Of a stretch of DNA of 64,000 bases, positions 15,543 through 22,823 are shown piece after piece. The notes under the pieces are model-generated. The model was not told the origin of the DNA, searched no databases, and saw only the letters and a program-made list of their open reading frames with translations. The stretch's first letter is position 1; each line of letters opens with the position of its first letter. The translations under genes and the position numbers were made by a program. This DNA comes from Streptomyces sp. NRRL WC-3605 (GTDB lineage Bacteria > Actinomycetota > Actinomycetes > Streptomycetales > Streptomycetaceae), in NCBI RefSeq assembly GCF_001509795.1, contig NZ_LLZN01000053.1, positions 1 through 64,000 on the forward strand, given 5' to 3'.

Positions 15543-17504
15543 TCACAGAAGGGTGAAACGCCGTGCCGGGTCGATGAACAGGCCGTCCCCGGGGCGCACG
15601 TCGAAGGCGTCGTAGAAGGCCCCGACGTGTCCGAGCACCCCGTTGCAGCGGAACTCGGCCGGCGGGTGCCGGTCCGACGCGATCCGCTCGGCCATCCGGG
15701 CGGCGGTGGTGCGGGCGCGCCACATGGTCGCCCAGTGCGCGAAGAAGCGGCGCGACGCGTCGGGACCGGCCGTGCCGGTGTGGGCGACGAACGCCGCGTG
15801 CGCGACGGTCACACCGGCGATGTCGGCCATGTTCTCGCCGACCGTGCGCGTCCCGTCGACCCGCAGCCCGTCGAGGCCCTCGGGCTCGTAGCCGTCGTAC
15901 TGGTCGACGAGCAGCCGGGTGCACCGCGCGAACTCCGCCCGGTCCTCGGGCGCCCACCAGTCGCGCAGCCGCCCCCGGCCGTCGTAGCGGGAGCCGCGGC
16001 TGTCGAAGGCGTGGGCCATCTCGTGGCCGACGATCGCGCCCAGCACCGCGAAGTTCCGCGCGGGGTCGCCCGCGGGGTCGAAGACGGGCGGCTGGAGCAA
16101 AGCGGCCGGTACGACGACCTGGTTGAGGCCGTGGCGGTAGTACGCGGTGACCTGGTGGGGGTGGATCTTCCACTCCGAGCGGTCGACCGGGGCGCCGAGC
16201 CGGGCGAGTTCACGGGCGATGTGCAGGGACCGGCCCCGCTTGACGTTGCCCAGGAGGTCACGCGGGTCCACGTCGAGGGCTGCGTCGCCGCCGGTCCGGG
16301 CGCCCTCGGGCCGGCCGACCTCGAAGACCATGTCCGCCAGCTTGGCCAGCGCGGCGTCCCGGGTCGTGGACGTCATCCAGGGCGTCCGCTCCAGCCGGGC
16401 CCGGTAGGCGTCCACGAGCGCGCCGACCAGGGTGCGGGCGGCGTCGACGGTGCCGGGGGCCAAGTGCTCGGCGAGGTAGCGGTCGGCGACGGACTCGCCG
16501 AGGAACGTCTCGACGAAGGAGATCACGCGCAGGCGGCGCGGCCGCGGCTCGCTGAAGCCGTTGAGGGTGCGTCCGTAGAAGGCGAAGTTGTCGGCGAAGA
16601 CCTGGCGCGGCCCGAACGGCACCATCTCGTGCACGTACCGCCAGGACAGCCACAGCCGCAGCTCGTCCAGGCCGGTGTCGCGCCACCAGGTGCCGAGACC
16701 GTCGGCGAAGTCCGGATGGCGCAGCCGGACCGTGGCGCCGGCGGGCACGTCGCCGAGTCCGCGCAGCCACGCGGCCCAGGGGAACCCGTCCTGCCGGGCG
16801 GCGAGCGCGGCGACCGTGCCGGTCCACGGGCGGACCGGAGTCCGGCTCCCGGGCCGGGGGACGGTGTGCCGGGCGGCCAGTTCGGCCTCCAGGGCCACGA
16901 CGTCGCCGGCCGCCGGGGCCGGGTCGGGCAGCCCGGCGTGGGCGAGCATCACGGCGATGTGCCGCGTGTACTCCTCGACGAGCCCGGCCCGCCCGTAGTG
17001 GCCGGCCGACGGCAGACCGAGACCCGCCTGGGAGAGGGTGAGGACGTACTGGTCGGCGCGCACGGTGTCGACGCCGACCGAGAAGTCCCAGGCGCCGCCG
17101 ATCCCCTGGGCCTGGAGCCGTCCCATGACCTCCGCGAGGGCCTCGCGGTCGGCGGCGTCCCGGACGGCGGCGAGGTCGGCCGCGAACCCCTGGGCGACGC
17201 CCAGCTCCTCGATGCGTTCCTCGTCCATGAAGCTGGCGTGCAGGTCGGCGATACGGCGGTCGGCGGCGCCCCGCCCGGGGTGGGCGACGGCGTGGTGGAC
17301 GACTCGCTCCACGTCGTCCTGAACCTTGTCGGCCAGCAGCGTCAGGGTGGTGGCCTCGGCCCGGTGGGCGGGAAGGACGTAGCCGTCCGACCAGGGCCCG
17401 TTGACGAAGCGGTAGAAGTCGTCCTGCGGCCTGGTCGAGAGGTCGGGTTCCGTGCCGCTGGGCAGATACGCCGGCGTCGCCGCCGGGTCCGAGGCCACCG
17501 TCAT
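15543..17504 (-). CDS. M13-family (neprilysin-like) zinc metallopeptidase
   Basis: A 653-residue enzyme with PeptidaseM13 N- and C-terminal domains: QDDFYRFVNGPW at the N-terminus, then the zinc site GHEMAHAFDSRGS (HExxH) and the third ligand in GENMADIAGV. The usual C-terminal HSP motif and CxxW of secreted family members are modified and there is no signal peptide, so it probably acts on cytoplasmic peptides. M13 enzymes act on oligopeptides under about 40 residues. ATG 17504 overlaps the stop of the MFS gene (ATGA), so the export and protease genes are coupled. Longer upstream open frame has no coding character. Confidence 0.9.
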   Translation of the reverse strand: MTVASDPAATPAYLPSGTEPDLSTRPQDDFYRFVNGPWSDGYVLPAHRAEATTLTLLADKVQDDVERVVHHAVAHPGRGAADRRIADLHASFMDEERIEELGVAQGFAADLAAVRDAADREALAEVMGRLQAQGIGGAWDFSVGVDTVRADQYVLTLSQAGLGLPSAGHYGRAGLVEEYTRHIAVMLAHAGLPDPAPAAGDVVALEAELAARHTVPRPGSRTPVRPWTGTVAALAARQDGFPWAAWLRGLGDVPAGATVRLRHPDFADGLGTWWRDTGLDELRLWLSWRYVHEMVPFGPRQVFADNFAFYGRTLNGFSEPRPRRLRVISFVETFLGESVADRYLAEHLAPGTVDAARTLVGALVDAYRARLERTPWMTSTTRDAALAKLADMVFEVGRPEGARTGGDAALDVDPRDLLGNVKRGRSLHIARELARLGAPVDRSEWKIHPHQVTAYYRHGLNQVVVPAALLQPPVFDPAGDPARNFAVLGAIVGHEMAHAFDSRGSRYDGRGRLRDWWAPEDRAEFARCTRLLVDQYDGYEPEGLDGLRVDGTRTVGENMADIAGVTVAHAAFVAHTGTAGPDASRRFFAHWATMWRARTTAARMAERIASDRHPPAEFRCNGVLGHVGAFYDAFDVRPGDGLFIDPARRFTLL

Positions 17505-18772
17505 CGCGCTGCCTCGCCCAGCTGCGGGGCGGGCGCCGTGGCGTCGGTGTTCCGCAGGACGCCCTTGGCGAAGACGGCCAGGGCGGCGAGGGCGAACAGG
17601 CCCGAGGCGAGGAAGCCGTAGCGCGGGGTGGTGAAGCTGAGGATCGCGCCGCCGATCAGGTAGCCGAGCGCGGGCCCGGTGTTGGACACGGCGCCGAGCG
17701 CGGCGAAGGCACGTCCGCGGTGGGTGTCGGGGACGCGGACGTTGAGCAGGATGTGGGTGACCGTCGCCTGGGCGCCGTTGCCGATGCCGCCGAGGACGTA
17801 GAACGGCAGGATCCACCAGACCCCGGGGGCCAGGCCGGTGCCGAGGATGGCGACGCCGATGCAGAGGAACGTGCCGATCAGGATGGTCTCGTGGCTGAAC
17901 CGCTTGACGCGGCGGACCAGCATGCCGCCGGGGATCAGGCCCAGCATCCAGGCCGACATGATCAGGCCGAAGGTCTCCTCGGAGGCGCCGAACGTCTCAC
18001 GGACGTAGAAGACGATGAGGACGTTGATGATGCTCGCGGCCGCCATGACCGCGCCGCTCAGGATGAGCACGGCGGTCAGGAAGCGGTCGGAGGTGACCTT
18101 GTAGGGGGCGTCGGCGGTGCCGTTCTCCGCCTTGTCCTTCCCGGCGGCGCGGGCGTCCCGGCCCTTGTGGAGCCGGGTGCGGATGAGCAGGCCACCGGCC
18201 ACGACGGCGGCGAAGCTGAGCGCGTCGATGAGCAGCGGCACGGTCACGCCGAAACGGCCGATCAGGAAGCCGGCGATGCCGGGTGCGGCGACCATGCCGG
18301 CCATCGCCCAGGTCTGGGAGATGGACGAGGCCCGCGGGACGTTCTCCTTGCCGACGATCGCGCTGGGCAGCGAACCGAAGACCGGGTGGGTGAAGGCGAG
18401 ACCGGCGGAGAGCAGGGCGGACAAGGCGATCAGGACGACGGGCGAGGTCCAGATCGTCATCGCCACGCAGATCAGCGCCTGCATGCCGCCGACCGCGACG
18501 ATCAGGGTGCGGCTGTCGAAGCGGTCGGCGAACCTGCCGGTCAGCGGCGACAGCAGCACCGGCGGCACGGTCGCGGCCAGCAGCAGGGCCATGACGGCGT
18601 AGGAACCCGCGCCCTGGGCCTGGAGCTGGAGGGCGATGGCCGTCTCGGCGGCGATGTCGCCCGCGAAGGACAGTCCTCGCATGCCGGCGAGGATGTAGAC
18701 GTCACGCCATGCGCTGCGGGAGACCGGCGGTGGCCCGGCCTCGGTGGTCGGTGCTGTGGTGTCGGTGGCCAT
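17501..18772 (-). CDS. MFS exporter
   Basis: A 423-residue membrane protein with about 12 hydrophobic segments in two halves joined by a charged loop (LHKGRDARAAGKDKAENG). The motif LTGRFADRFDSR corresponds to the MFS loop 2-3 signature. The family resembles macrolide-type efflux carriers of the enterobactin exporter (EntS)-like class. It lies 51 bp after the second oxygenase gene and overlaps the M13 gene, so it is likely the exporter of the product of the cluster, or its self-resistance pump. Confidence 0.85.
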   Translation of the reverse strand: MATDTTAPTTEAGPPPVSRSAWRDVYILAGMRGLSFAGDIAAETAIALQLQAQGAGSYAVMALLLAATVPPVLLSPLTGRFADRFDSRTLIVAVGGMQALICVAMTIWTSPVVLIALSALLSAGLAFTHPVFGSLPSAIVGKENVPRASSISQTWAMAGMVAAPGIAGFLIGRFGVTVPLLIDALSFAAVVAGGLLIRTRLHKGRDARAAGKDKAENGTADAPYKVTSDRFLTAVLILSGAVMAAASIINVLIVFYVRETFGASEETFGLIMSAWMLGLIPGGMLVRRVKRFSHETILIGTFLCIGVAILGTGLAPGVWWILPFYVLGGIGNGAQATVTHILLNVRVPDTHRGRAFAALGAVSNTGPALGYLIGGAILSFTTPRYGFLASGLFALAALAVFAKGVLRNTDATAPAPQLGEAAR

Positions 18773-18823
18773 GACGGCTCACTTCCTCTCGACGTGGGGA
18801 CGGGACGGTGCGCCGGCCGTCGG

Positions 18824-20023
18824 CTACCGCGACGCTCCCGGGGCGGCGCCGGCCGCCTCGAGGACGCCCAGCCGGGCGAGCCCGCGGGCGACGCCGAGGG
18901 AGCGTGCCTCGGGGACTCCGGGGAAGAACGTGGCCGCGGTGACGGCCTGTTCGCCGTCGAGGGCGCGCAGCGCGTCCGCGACGGCGTCCGGCACGTTCAG
19001 GTGGTGGCCCGCGACGTGCAGACCGGTCTTGCCGTCGGCACTGGAGCCGATCTCGACGGGCGTGGTGGTGCGGCGGATCAGGGTGCCCGGGCCGAGGGTG
19101 TCGACCGCGGCGAGCCGGGCGAACTCCCGGCCGCGGCCGGCTCCCTCGCGAGCGCGGCCGACGTCCGTCAGCCGTTCCGCCTCGGCGGCGGCGTCGAGGC
19201 GGGCCAGCCGCTCACCCAGCAGGGCCAGCTTGTCCGCGAGCGCGGCGACGGCCGTCCCGCCCCCGTCGGTCAGGTGCGGGACGGCGTGGAAGTCGTCCTC
19301 CGCGACGAGCGCGGCGACGGTGTCGGTCAGCAGGTGCCGCCAGCGGCGCGGCTCGACCCCGACCGACAGATGGAGGGACAGCTCGCTCCGGGCGGACGCC
19401 GCGTGCGGGGTGCCGTGCGGCACGTACAGGACGTCGCCGGGCTCCAGCGTCACCTCGATGACGGGCTCGCCCAGCTCCTCGGGCGTGTAGGAGCCCTCGT
19501 CGCCCCGGCGCTCGTCCGGGGTGTCCCACACGCGCCAGGTCTTGGTGCCGTCCATCTGGACGACGAAGACGTCGATCGAGTCGTGGTGCGGGGAGAAGCC
19601 GTCGGTGCGGGCCGGGGTGACGAAGACGACGACCTCGGCCGGGCCGGCGAAGGCGTCGGTGAACGGCTCCGTCAGCCGGCGGGCCGACGGCAGGACGTGG
19701 TGGAGGGAGTTCCAGGTGACGGTGCCGCCGGAGCGGAAGAGCTCGTACACCTTCTCCGGGTTGAGGGCCTCCGCGAGGGCGGCCCCGCGCGCGACCGTGC
19801 GCGTGTAGGCGCCGGACGGCACGCCCTTGCCCCCCTTCGTCACCCGCAGGTAGGACGGCGGGACCGTCTCCAGCGCGAGGAGGTCGTCGAGGTGGCGGAC
19901 CGAGGGCAGGCCGTCCAGCCGGCCGGCGAGCGCTCCTCTGCGCAGCAGCGGCTTCCGGTTGAAGTACTGGGCGAAGAAGACGTCCCTGTCGCCGACGAAG
20001 TCCTCGAATGTATAGATGTCCAC
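18824..20023 (-). CDS. JmjC/cupin-4 oxygenase, second paralogue
   Basis: A 399-residue Fe(II)/2-oxoglutarate oxygenase of the ribosomal-oxygenase (ROX, YcfD/MINA53/NO66) type. The iron site is intact: H146 and D148 in FSPHHDSIDVFVVQMDGTKT, and H207 in LYVPHGTPHAA. The N-terminus FEDFVGDRDVFFAQYFNRKP is the ROX-type entry; the C-terminal winged-helix-like half (ARGLARLGVLEAAG) follows. Known family members hydroxylate side chains of protein Arg or His, so a cluster peptide is a reasonable substrate. Similar over its length to the neighbour at 20156, so it arose by duplication. Confidence 0.9.
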   Translation of the reverse strand: MDIYTFEDFVGDRDVFFAQYFNRKPLLRRGALAGRLDGLPSVRHLDDLLALETVPPSYLRVTKGGKGVPSGAYTRTVARGAALAEALNPEKVYELFRSGGTVTWNSLHHVLPSARRLTEPFTDAFAGPAEVVVFVTPARTDGFSPHHDSIDVFVVQMDGTKTWRVWDTPDERRGDEGSYTPEELGEPVIEVTLEPGDVLYVPHGTPHAASARSELSLHLSVGVEPRRWRHLLTDTVAALVAEDDFHAVPHLTDGGGTAVAALADKLALLGERLARLDAAAEAERLTDVGRAREGAGRGREFARLAAVDTLGPGTLIRRTTTPVEIGSSADGKTGLHVAGHHLNVPDAVADALRALDGEQAVTAATFFPGVPEARSLGVARGLARLGVLEAAGAAPGASR

Positions 20024-20100
20024 GCTCTCCTGCCTCCTCCTGATGGGTCGGTGTCCGCCCGCCTCTCCCGCCGGTGTGCCGGGCGCACCGGCGATCCCGC

Positions 20101-20127
20101 CGCGGGCCCCTGGACGCGGGGCCCGCG
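20101..20127 (-). terminator. Hairpin between the two oxygenase genes
   Basis: A perfect 10-bp stem CGCGGGCCCC with GGGGCCCGCG in the 132-bp gap between the oxygenase genes. There is no T-tract, so it may attenuate or stabilise rather than terminate. Confidence 0.45.
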
Positions 20128-20155
20128 ACGGTTCGCGAGGGGTACCTGCGGCTCC

Positions 20156-21346
20156 TCAGCCGGCCTGGGACAGCTCGAAGACACCCAGCCGGGTGAGTCC
20201 TTGGGCCGCCTTGGCCGAGCGGAGCGCGTCCACACCGGGGAACACGTGGGACGCCTCGATCTCCGCGTCCGGGCCGAGCGCGGCCAGGGTTTCGGCGATC
20301 GGTGTGGGTACCGCGATCTTGTGCCCCTTGACGACCAGCTGGGTGCGGCCGCCCTCGTCGTCACCGAACGTCAGGTCCACTCCGCCGCGGCGCAACCGCG
20401 TGTCCGGGCCGATGTCGTCGGTGTCGGCGATGTTCTGGAAGGTCGTGCCCTTCGAACTGCCGTCCAGGTGCCGGCCGGTGTCGGCGAGCCGGTCGAGCTC
20501 GGTCGCCGCGTCGACGGACTCCAGACGGGCCACGAGCTCCTGGACCTTGTCCTTGAAGACGGCCTCGGCGTCGGCCTCGCGCCACTCGCCGATGTGCGGG
20601 TACGCGGTGAACACCTCGGCCGTCAGCAGCTCTTCGAAGGTCTCGCGCAGCAGGTCACGCCACATCCGCGGGCGCATCATGATGGACAGGTGCAGCGACG
20701 CCTTGTCCTCGGCCGTCGCCGCGTGCGGGGTGCCGTAGGGCAGGTACAGCACGTCGCCGGGCTGGAGCGAGACCTCGATCTCCGGCTCGCCGAGGCCTTC
20801 CAGCGTGTACTGGGCGTTGTCGCCGAGCCGCGGGGTCGGCGGGTTCCACAGCTTCCAGTGCTTGGTGCCCTCGAGCTGCACGATGAACAGGTCGACCGGG
20901 TCGTGGTGCGGCGGGTAGCCCTTCTTGCCGGCCGGCGTCAGGAACGCGACCGTGTCCGTGCGGACGGCCATCTTCTCGGTGATGAGGCGGGTGAACTCCC
21001 GCATCCCCGGGTCGATCTGGTTGAGCGAGCACCAGGTCACGGTCGCGCCGGCGCGGAAGAGCTCGTAGATCTTCTCGGGGTCCACCACGTCGGTGATGGT
21101 CTGGCCCTGCACGACGACGTTGCGGCTGTAGCCCTGCTCGGGTACGCCGTTGCCCTTGAGGTTGACCTTGATGTACGGGGGCCGGATCACCTCGAGGTTC
21201 ACCAACTGGTCCAGCTTGCGCAGCGAGAGTATGTCGCGCGGGTCCCCCGGCACGGCGTTCTTCCGCAGCATGGGCTTCTTGTTGAAGTACTCGGTGAAGA
21301 AGACCTGTTCGTCTCCCACCAGGTCCGCGAATGCGTGGTCCGCCAT
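20156..21346 (-). CDS. JmjC/cupin-4 oxygenase, first paralogue
   Basis: A 396-residue Fe(II)/2-oxoglutarate oxygenase of the same type as its neighbour. The iron triad is H147 and D149 (PPHHDPVDLFIVQLEGTKHW) and H208 (LYLPYGTPHAA). It starts MADHAFADLVGDEQVFFTEY, with AGAGGCAGG just before the ATG. It is the first enzyme gene after peptide copy B and its hairpin. I infer that it hydroxylates one or more residues of the short peptide (Tyr, Lys, Asn or acidic residues are all available); the site cannot be told from sequence. Confidence 0.9.
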   Translation of the reverse strand: MADHAFADLVGDEQVFFTEYFNKKPMLRKNAVPGDPRDILSLRKLDQLVNLEVIRPPYIKVNLKGNGVPEQGYSRNVVVQGQTITDVVDPEKIYELFRAGATVTWCSLNQIDPGMREFTRLITEKMAVRTDTVAFLTPAGKKGYPPHHDPVDLFIVQLEGTKHWKLWNPPTPRLGDNAQYTLEGLGEPEIEVSLQPGDVLYLPYGTPHAATAEDKASLHLSIMMRPRMWRDLLRETFEELLTAEVFTAYPHIGEWREADAEAVFKDKVQELVARLESVDAATELDRLADTGRHLDGSSKGTTFQNIADTDDIGPDTRLRRGGVDLTFGDDEGGRTQLVVKGHKIAVPTPIAETLAALGPDAEIEASHVFPGVDALRSAKAAQGLTRLGVFELSQAG

Positions 21347-21422
21347 GCCTGCCTCTCAATGAATTCGAATGTCGAATGTGACGGGGAAGCCGTGATGGTC
21401 CTGCGGCTCGGTGCCGGGCGAG

Positions 21423-21446
21423 GGGCGGCGCCCGGGGGCGCCGCCC
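21423..21446 (-). terminator. Hairpin after peptide copy B
   Basis: A perfect 10-bp stem (GGGCGGCGCC with GGCGCCGCCC, loop of 4) between the peptide stop and the oxygenase start. An equivalent hairpin follows copy A. In peptide operons such hairpins allow more peptide than enzyme mRNA. Confidence 0.6.
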
Positions 21447-21456
21447 TTCTCCTCTT

Positions 21457-21554
21457 CGCTACTTCAAGAACAATTACTGGATGTTCTTGTAGTACGAGGT
21501 GGCGAGCAGCTCCTCGGCCGTCTCGATGAACTCGATGTCGTCGAACTCGACGTT
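21457..21554 (-). repeat. 98-bp exact repeat carrying the peptide 3' end, copy B
   Basis: Identical to 22360-22457 in the same orientation. It spans the last 26 codons and stop of the short peptide plus 17 bases downstream. Perfect identity beside diverged flanks points to recent duplication or gene conversion. Confidence 0.9.
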
Positions 21555-21644
21555 CCTCCATCGCGATTCACTTCCCTTCTCGTTTTCCCCGGGGGATTCC
21601 CGGCGACTGATGAAATGTTCGCCCGGAAAGGGGAGCCGGGTCAA
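21474..21644 (-). CDS. Candidate modified-peptide precursor, copy B (start unresolved)
   Basis: The secure part is 21474-21554: 26 codons from NVEFDDIEFIETAEELL to ATSYYKNIQ, every one ending in G or C, then TAA. This gives a short acidic, leader-like helix and a C-terminal TSYYKNIQ. Coordinates given start at the only in-frame start codon (TTG 21644), which overlaps a promoter-like -35 and is unlikely. A good GAAGGGAAG plus ATG at 21561 lies just before the conserved part but is one base out of frame (an extra G in ATGGAGG then AAC). So copy B may be frameshifted, or the start is unusual. First gene of the enzyme operon. Confidence 0.55.
   Translation of the reverse strand: MTRLPFPGEHFISRRESPGENEKGSESRWRNVEFDDIEFIETAEELLATSYYKNIQ
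21614..21644 (-). promoter_or_regulatory. Promoter-like sequence for peptide copy B
   Basis: TTGACC, 19 bases, then AACATT, followed by ATTTCATCAGTCGCCGGG. The same layout with TTGACG and ACGATT precedes copy A, and CATCAGTCGCCGG is shared by both. Conservation here looks like a promoter and 5' leader rather than coding sequence. Confidence 0.5.
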
Positions 21645-21720
21645 CGAGTACAACTGCGGCGGGGGGTGCGCACTTGAACACCGGGGGAAAGGGCCGCGGA
21701 AAACGGAAGGGAAAACGAAA

Positions 21721-21751
21721 GCGCCCGGGTGTCGTCAAGACACCCGGGCGC
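21721..21751 (-). terminator. Intrinsic terminator after TPR gene
   Basis: A perfect 13-bp stem GCGCCCGGGTGTC with GACACCCGGGCGC, loop of 5. On the minus strand it is followed by TTTCGTTTTCCC, a real T-rich tail. It separates unit A (peptide A plus TPR protein) from unit B. Confidence 0.8.
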
Positions 21752-21774
21752 CCCAAGCGGAATGCGCGGCGATG

Positions 21775-22275
21775 CTAGGCGGACTCCTCGATCAGGTCCG
21801 CGGCGTAGTTCGCCAGCGAGCGGTTGTAGCGCGGCAGGTGCTTGGCCAGGGCGACGAGGGCGTACGACAGCGCCTCGCGCTCCCGGCCGACGTCCGCGAG
21901 CGCCAGTGCGAGGAAGCCGGCCACGGCGTCGTCCAGCGCGTCGGATCCGGCCGCGCGTTCGGCTTCGAGCAGGGCGACGCTCTCCTTGACCTGCCCGACA
22001 TTGCGCAGGGAGCTGGCCAGCTGGATGACGGCGCGGCGGCGGCGCAGGCCGGAGACGCCGGCGTCGAGCGCCTGCCGGTAGAGGGGGACGGCGCTGTCGG
22101 AGTGCCCGGTGGAGTCATAGGCGCAGGCGAGTTCGAACGGGGCGCGCGCGTCGTCCGGCGGCAGTTCCGCCGTCAGGTCCCGAATTTTTCCGAGGAATTC
22201 TTCCTCGTCGTGATCGTCGAGGGCGGACCACAGGGCGGCGATCCGCTCTTCCCAGGCCGTTTCTGCTGTTGTCAC
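21775..22275 (-). CDS. Tetratricopeptide-repeat protein of the peptide cluster
   Basis: A 166-residue helical protein starting with GTG 22275 (VTTAETAWEERIAALWSAL), 8 bases after AAAGG. Repeated helix pairs (ARAPFELACAYDSTGHSDSA, VPLYRQALDAGVSGLRRRR, SLRNVGQVKESVALLEAER, AGFLALALADVGREREALSY) are TPR units, which bind peptides or partner proteins. The open frame continues upstream across peptide copy A in a different register, but codon use there is poor. Cotranscribed with copy A. I infer a chaperone or docking role for the short acidic peptide. Confidence 0.8.
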   Translation of the reverse strand: MTTAETAWEERIAALWSALDDHDEEEFLGKIRDLTAELPPDDARAPFELACAYDSTGHSDSAVPLYRQALDAGVSGLRRRRAVIQLASSLRNVGQVKESVALLEAERAAGSDALDDAVAGFLALALADVGREREALSYALVALAKHLPRYNRSLANYAADLIEESA

Positions 22276-22325
22276 GGCGACAACCTTTCCCGCTCTGAGC
22301 TCTGCTTTGCTGACAATGCGGCGAG

Positions 22326-22349
22326 GGGCGGTGCCCGCAGGCACCGCCC
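22326..22349 (-). terminator. Hairpin after peptide copy A
   Basis: A perfect 10-bp stem GGGCGGTGCC with GGCACCGCCC and a 4-base loop, placed like the hairpin after copy B although the stem sequence differs. Confidence 0.6.
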
Positions 22350-22359
22350 TTCCCCACTG

Positions 22360-22457
22360 CGCTACTTCAAGAACAATTACTGGATGTTCTTGTAGTACGA
22401 GGTGGCGAGCAGCTCCTCGGCCGTCTCGATGAACTCGATGTCGTCGAACTCGACGTT
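22360..22457 (-). repeat. 98-bp exact repeat carrying the peptide 3' end, copy A
   Basis: Identical to 21457-21554. Confidence 0.9.
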
Positions 22458-22517
22458 CTCCCGGGGTGTTCCCCGGCGACTGATGCAATCGTGGCCGGGA
22501 CCGGTGAGATGCGTCAA
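22377..22517 (-). CDS. Candidate modified-peptide precursor, copy A (start unresolved)
   Basis: The conserved part 22377-22457 is identical to copy B and ends TSYYKNIQ. The nearest in-frame start is TTG 22517, giving 46 residues beginning THLTGPGHDCISRRGTPREN, but no good RBS precedes it and the TTG overlaps a -35-like TTGACG. Compared with copy B, about 30 bases holding the RBS and ATG are missing, so copy A may be a deletion derivative. The encoded peptide has no signal sequence and lacks Cys, Ser/Thr-rich or other classical lanthipeptide cores. Adjacent to the TPR gene. Confidence 0.5.
   Translation of the reverse strand: MTHLTGPGHDCISRRGTPRENVEFDDIEFIETAEELLATSYYKNIQ
22487..22517 (-). 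promoter_or_regulatory. Promoter-like sequence for peptide copy A
   Basis: TTGACG, 19 bases, ACGATT, followed by GCATCAGTCGCCGG as in copy B. Confidence 0.45.
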
Positions 22518-22823
22518 CCGAACGCCGTGGTCCGGGAGTTGAACGGCAGGGCGGCGTTCAACCGGTGCCGTGCGGCGGTTGAACACCGTGCGGAATCCCG
22601 CGTCGCGTCGTATGTTCGTGCGGGCGTCGCCCGTGTTTTCCGGTGTTTCCTCACCGCACCCGGCCGGCCGCCGCGTGCAGGCCAGTGCCTTCCGGGTCTC
22701 CGCCGGCCCCGTGCCGGCCGGTGGTCCAGAGGTCGTTCACCCGGGCCGGCGTCCGTACGGTCTCGCCGTCCCGCCAGGGGTCGTCGTCCTCGTGGTCGTG
22801 TGCCGGCCCGGCGAGGGGGCGGC
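22518..22823. other. Intergenic region downstream of metG
   Basis: About 300 bases with no gene I can support. It separates metG from the start of the peptide cluster and shows no strong terminator. Confidence 0.4.

Noticed and set aside
17720..21529. 1269-residue plus-strand ORF
   Set aside because: It lies antisense to the MFS and oxygenase genes, which have clear motifs; its sequence is a typical GC-rich antisense artefact.
21199..21561. 120-residue basic ORF on the minus strand starting at the ATG in front of peptide copy B
   Set aside because: It has a good RBS and ATG, but third positions are mostly A/T, the product is Arg/His-rich, and it runs out of frame through the highly biased peptide frame and then into the oxygenase gene. 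I read it as the frameshifted shadow of the peptide.
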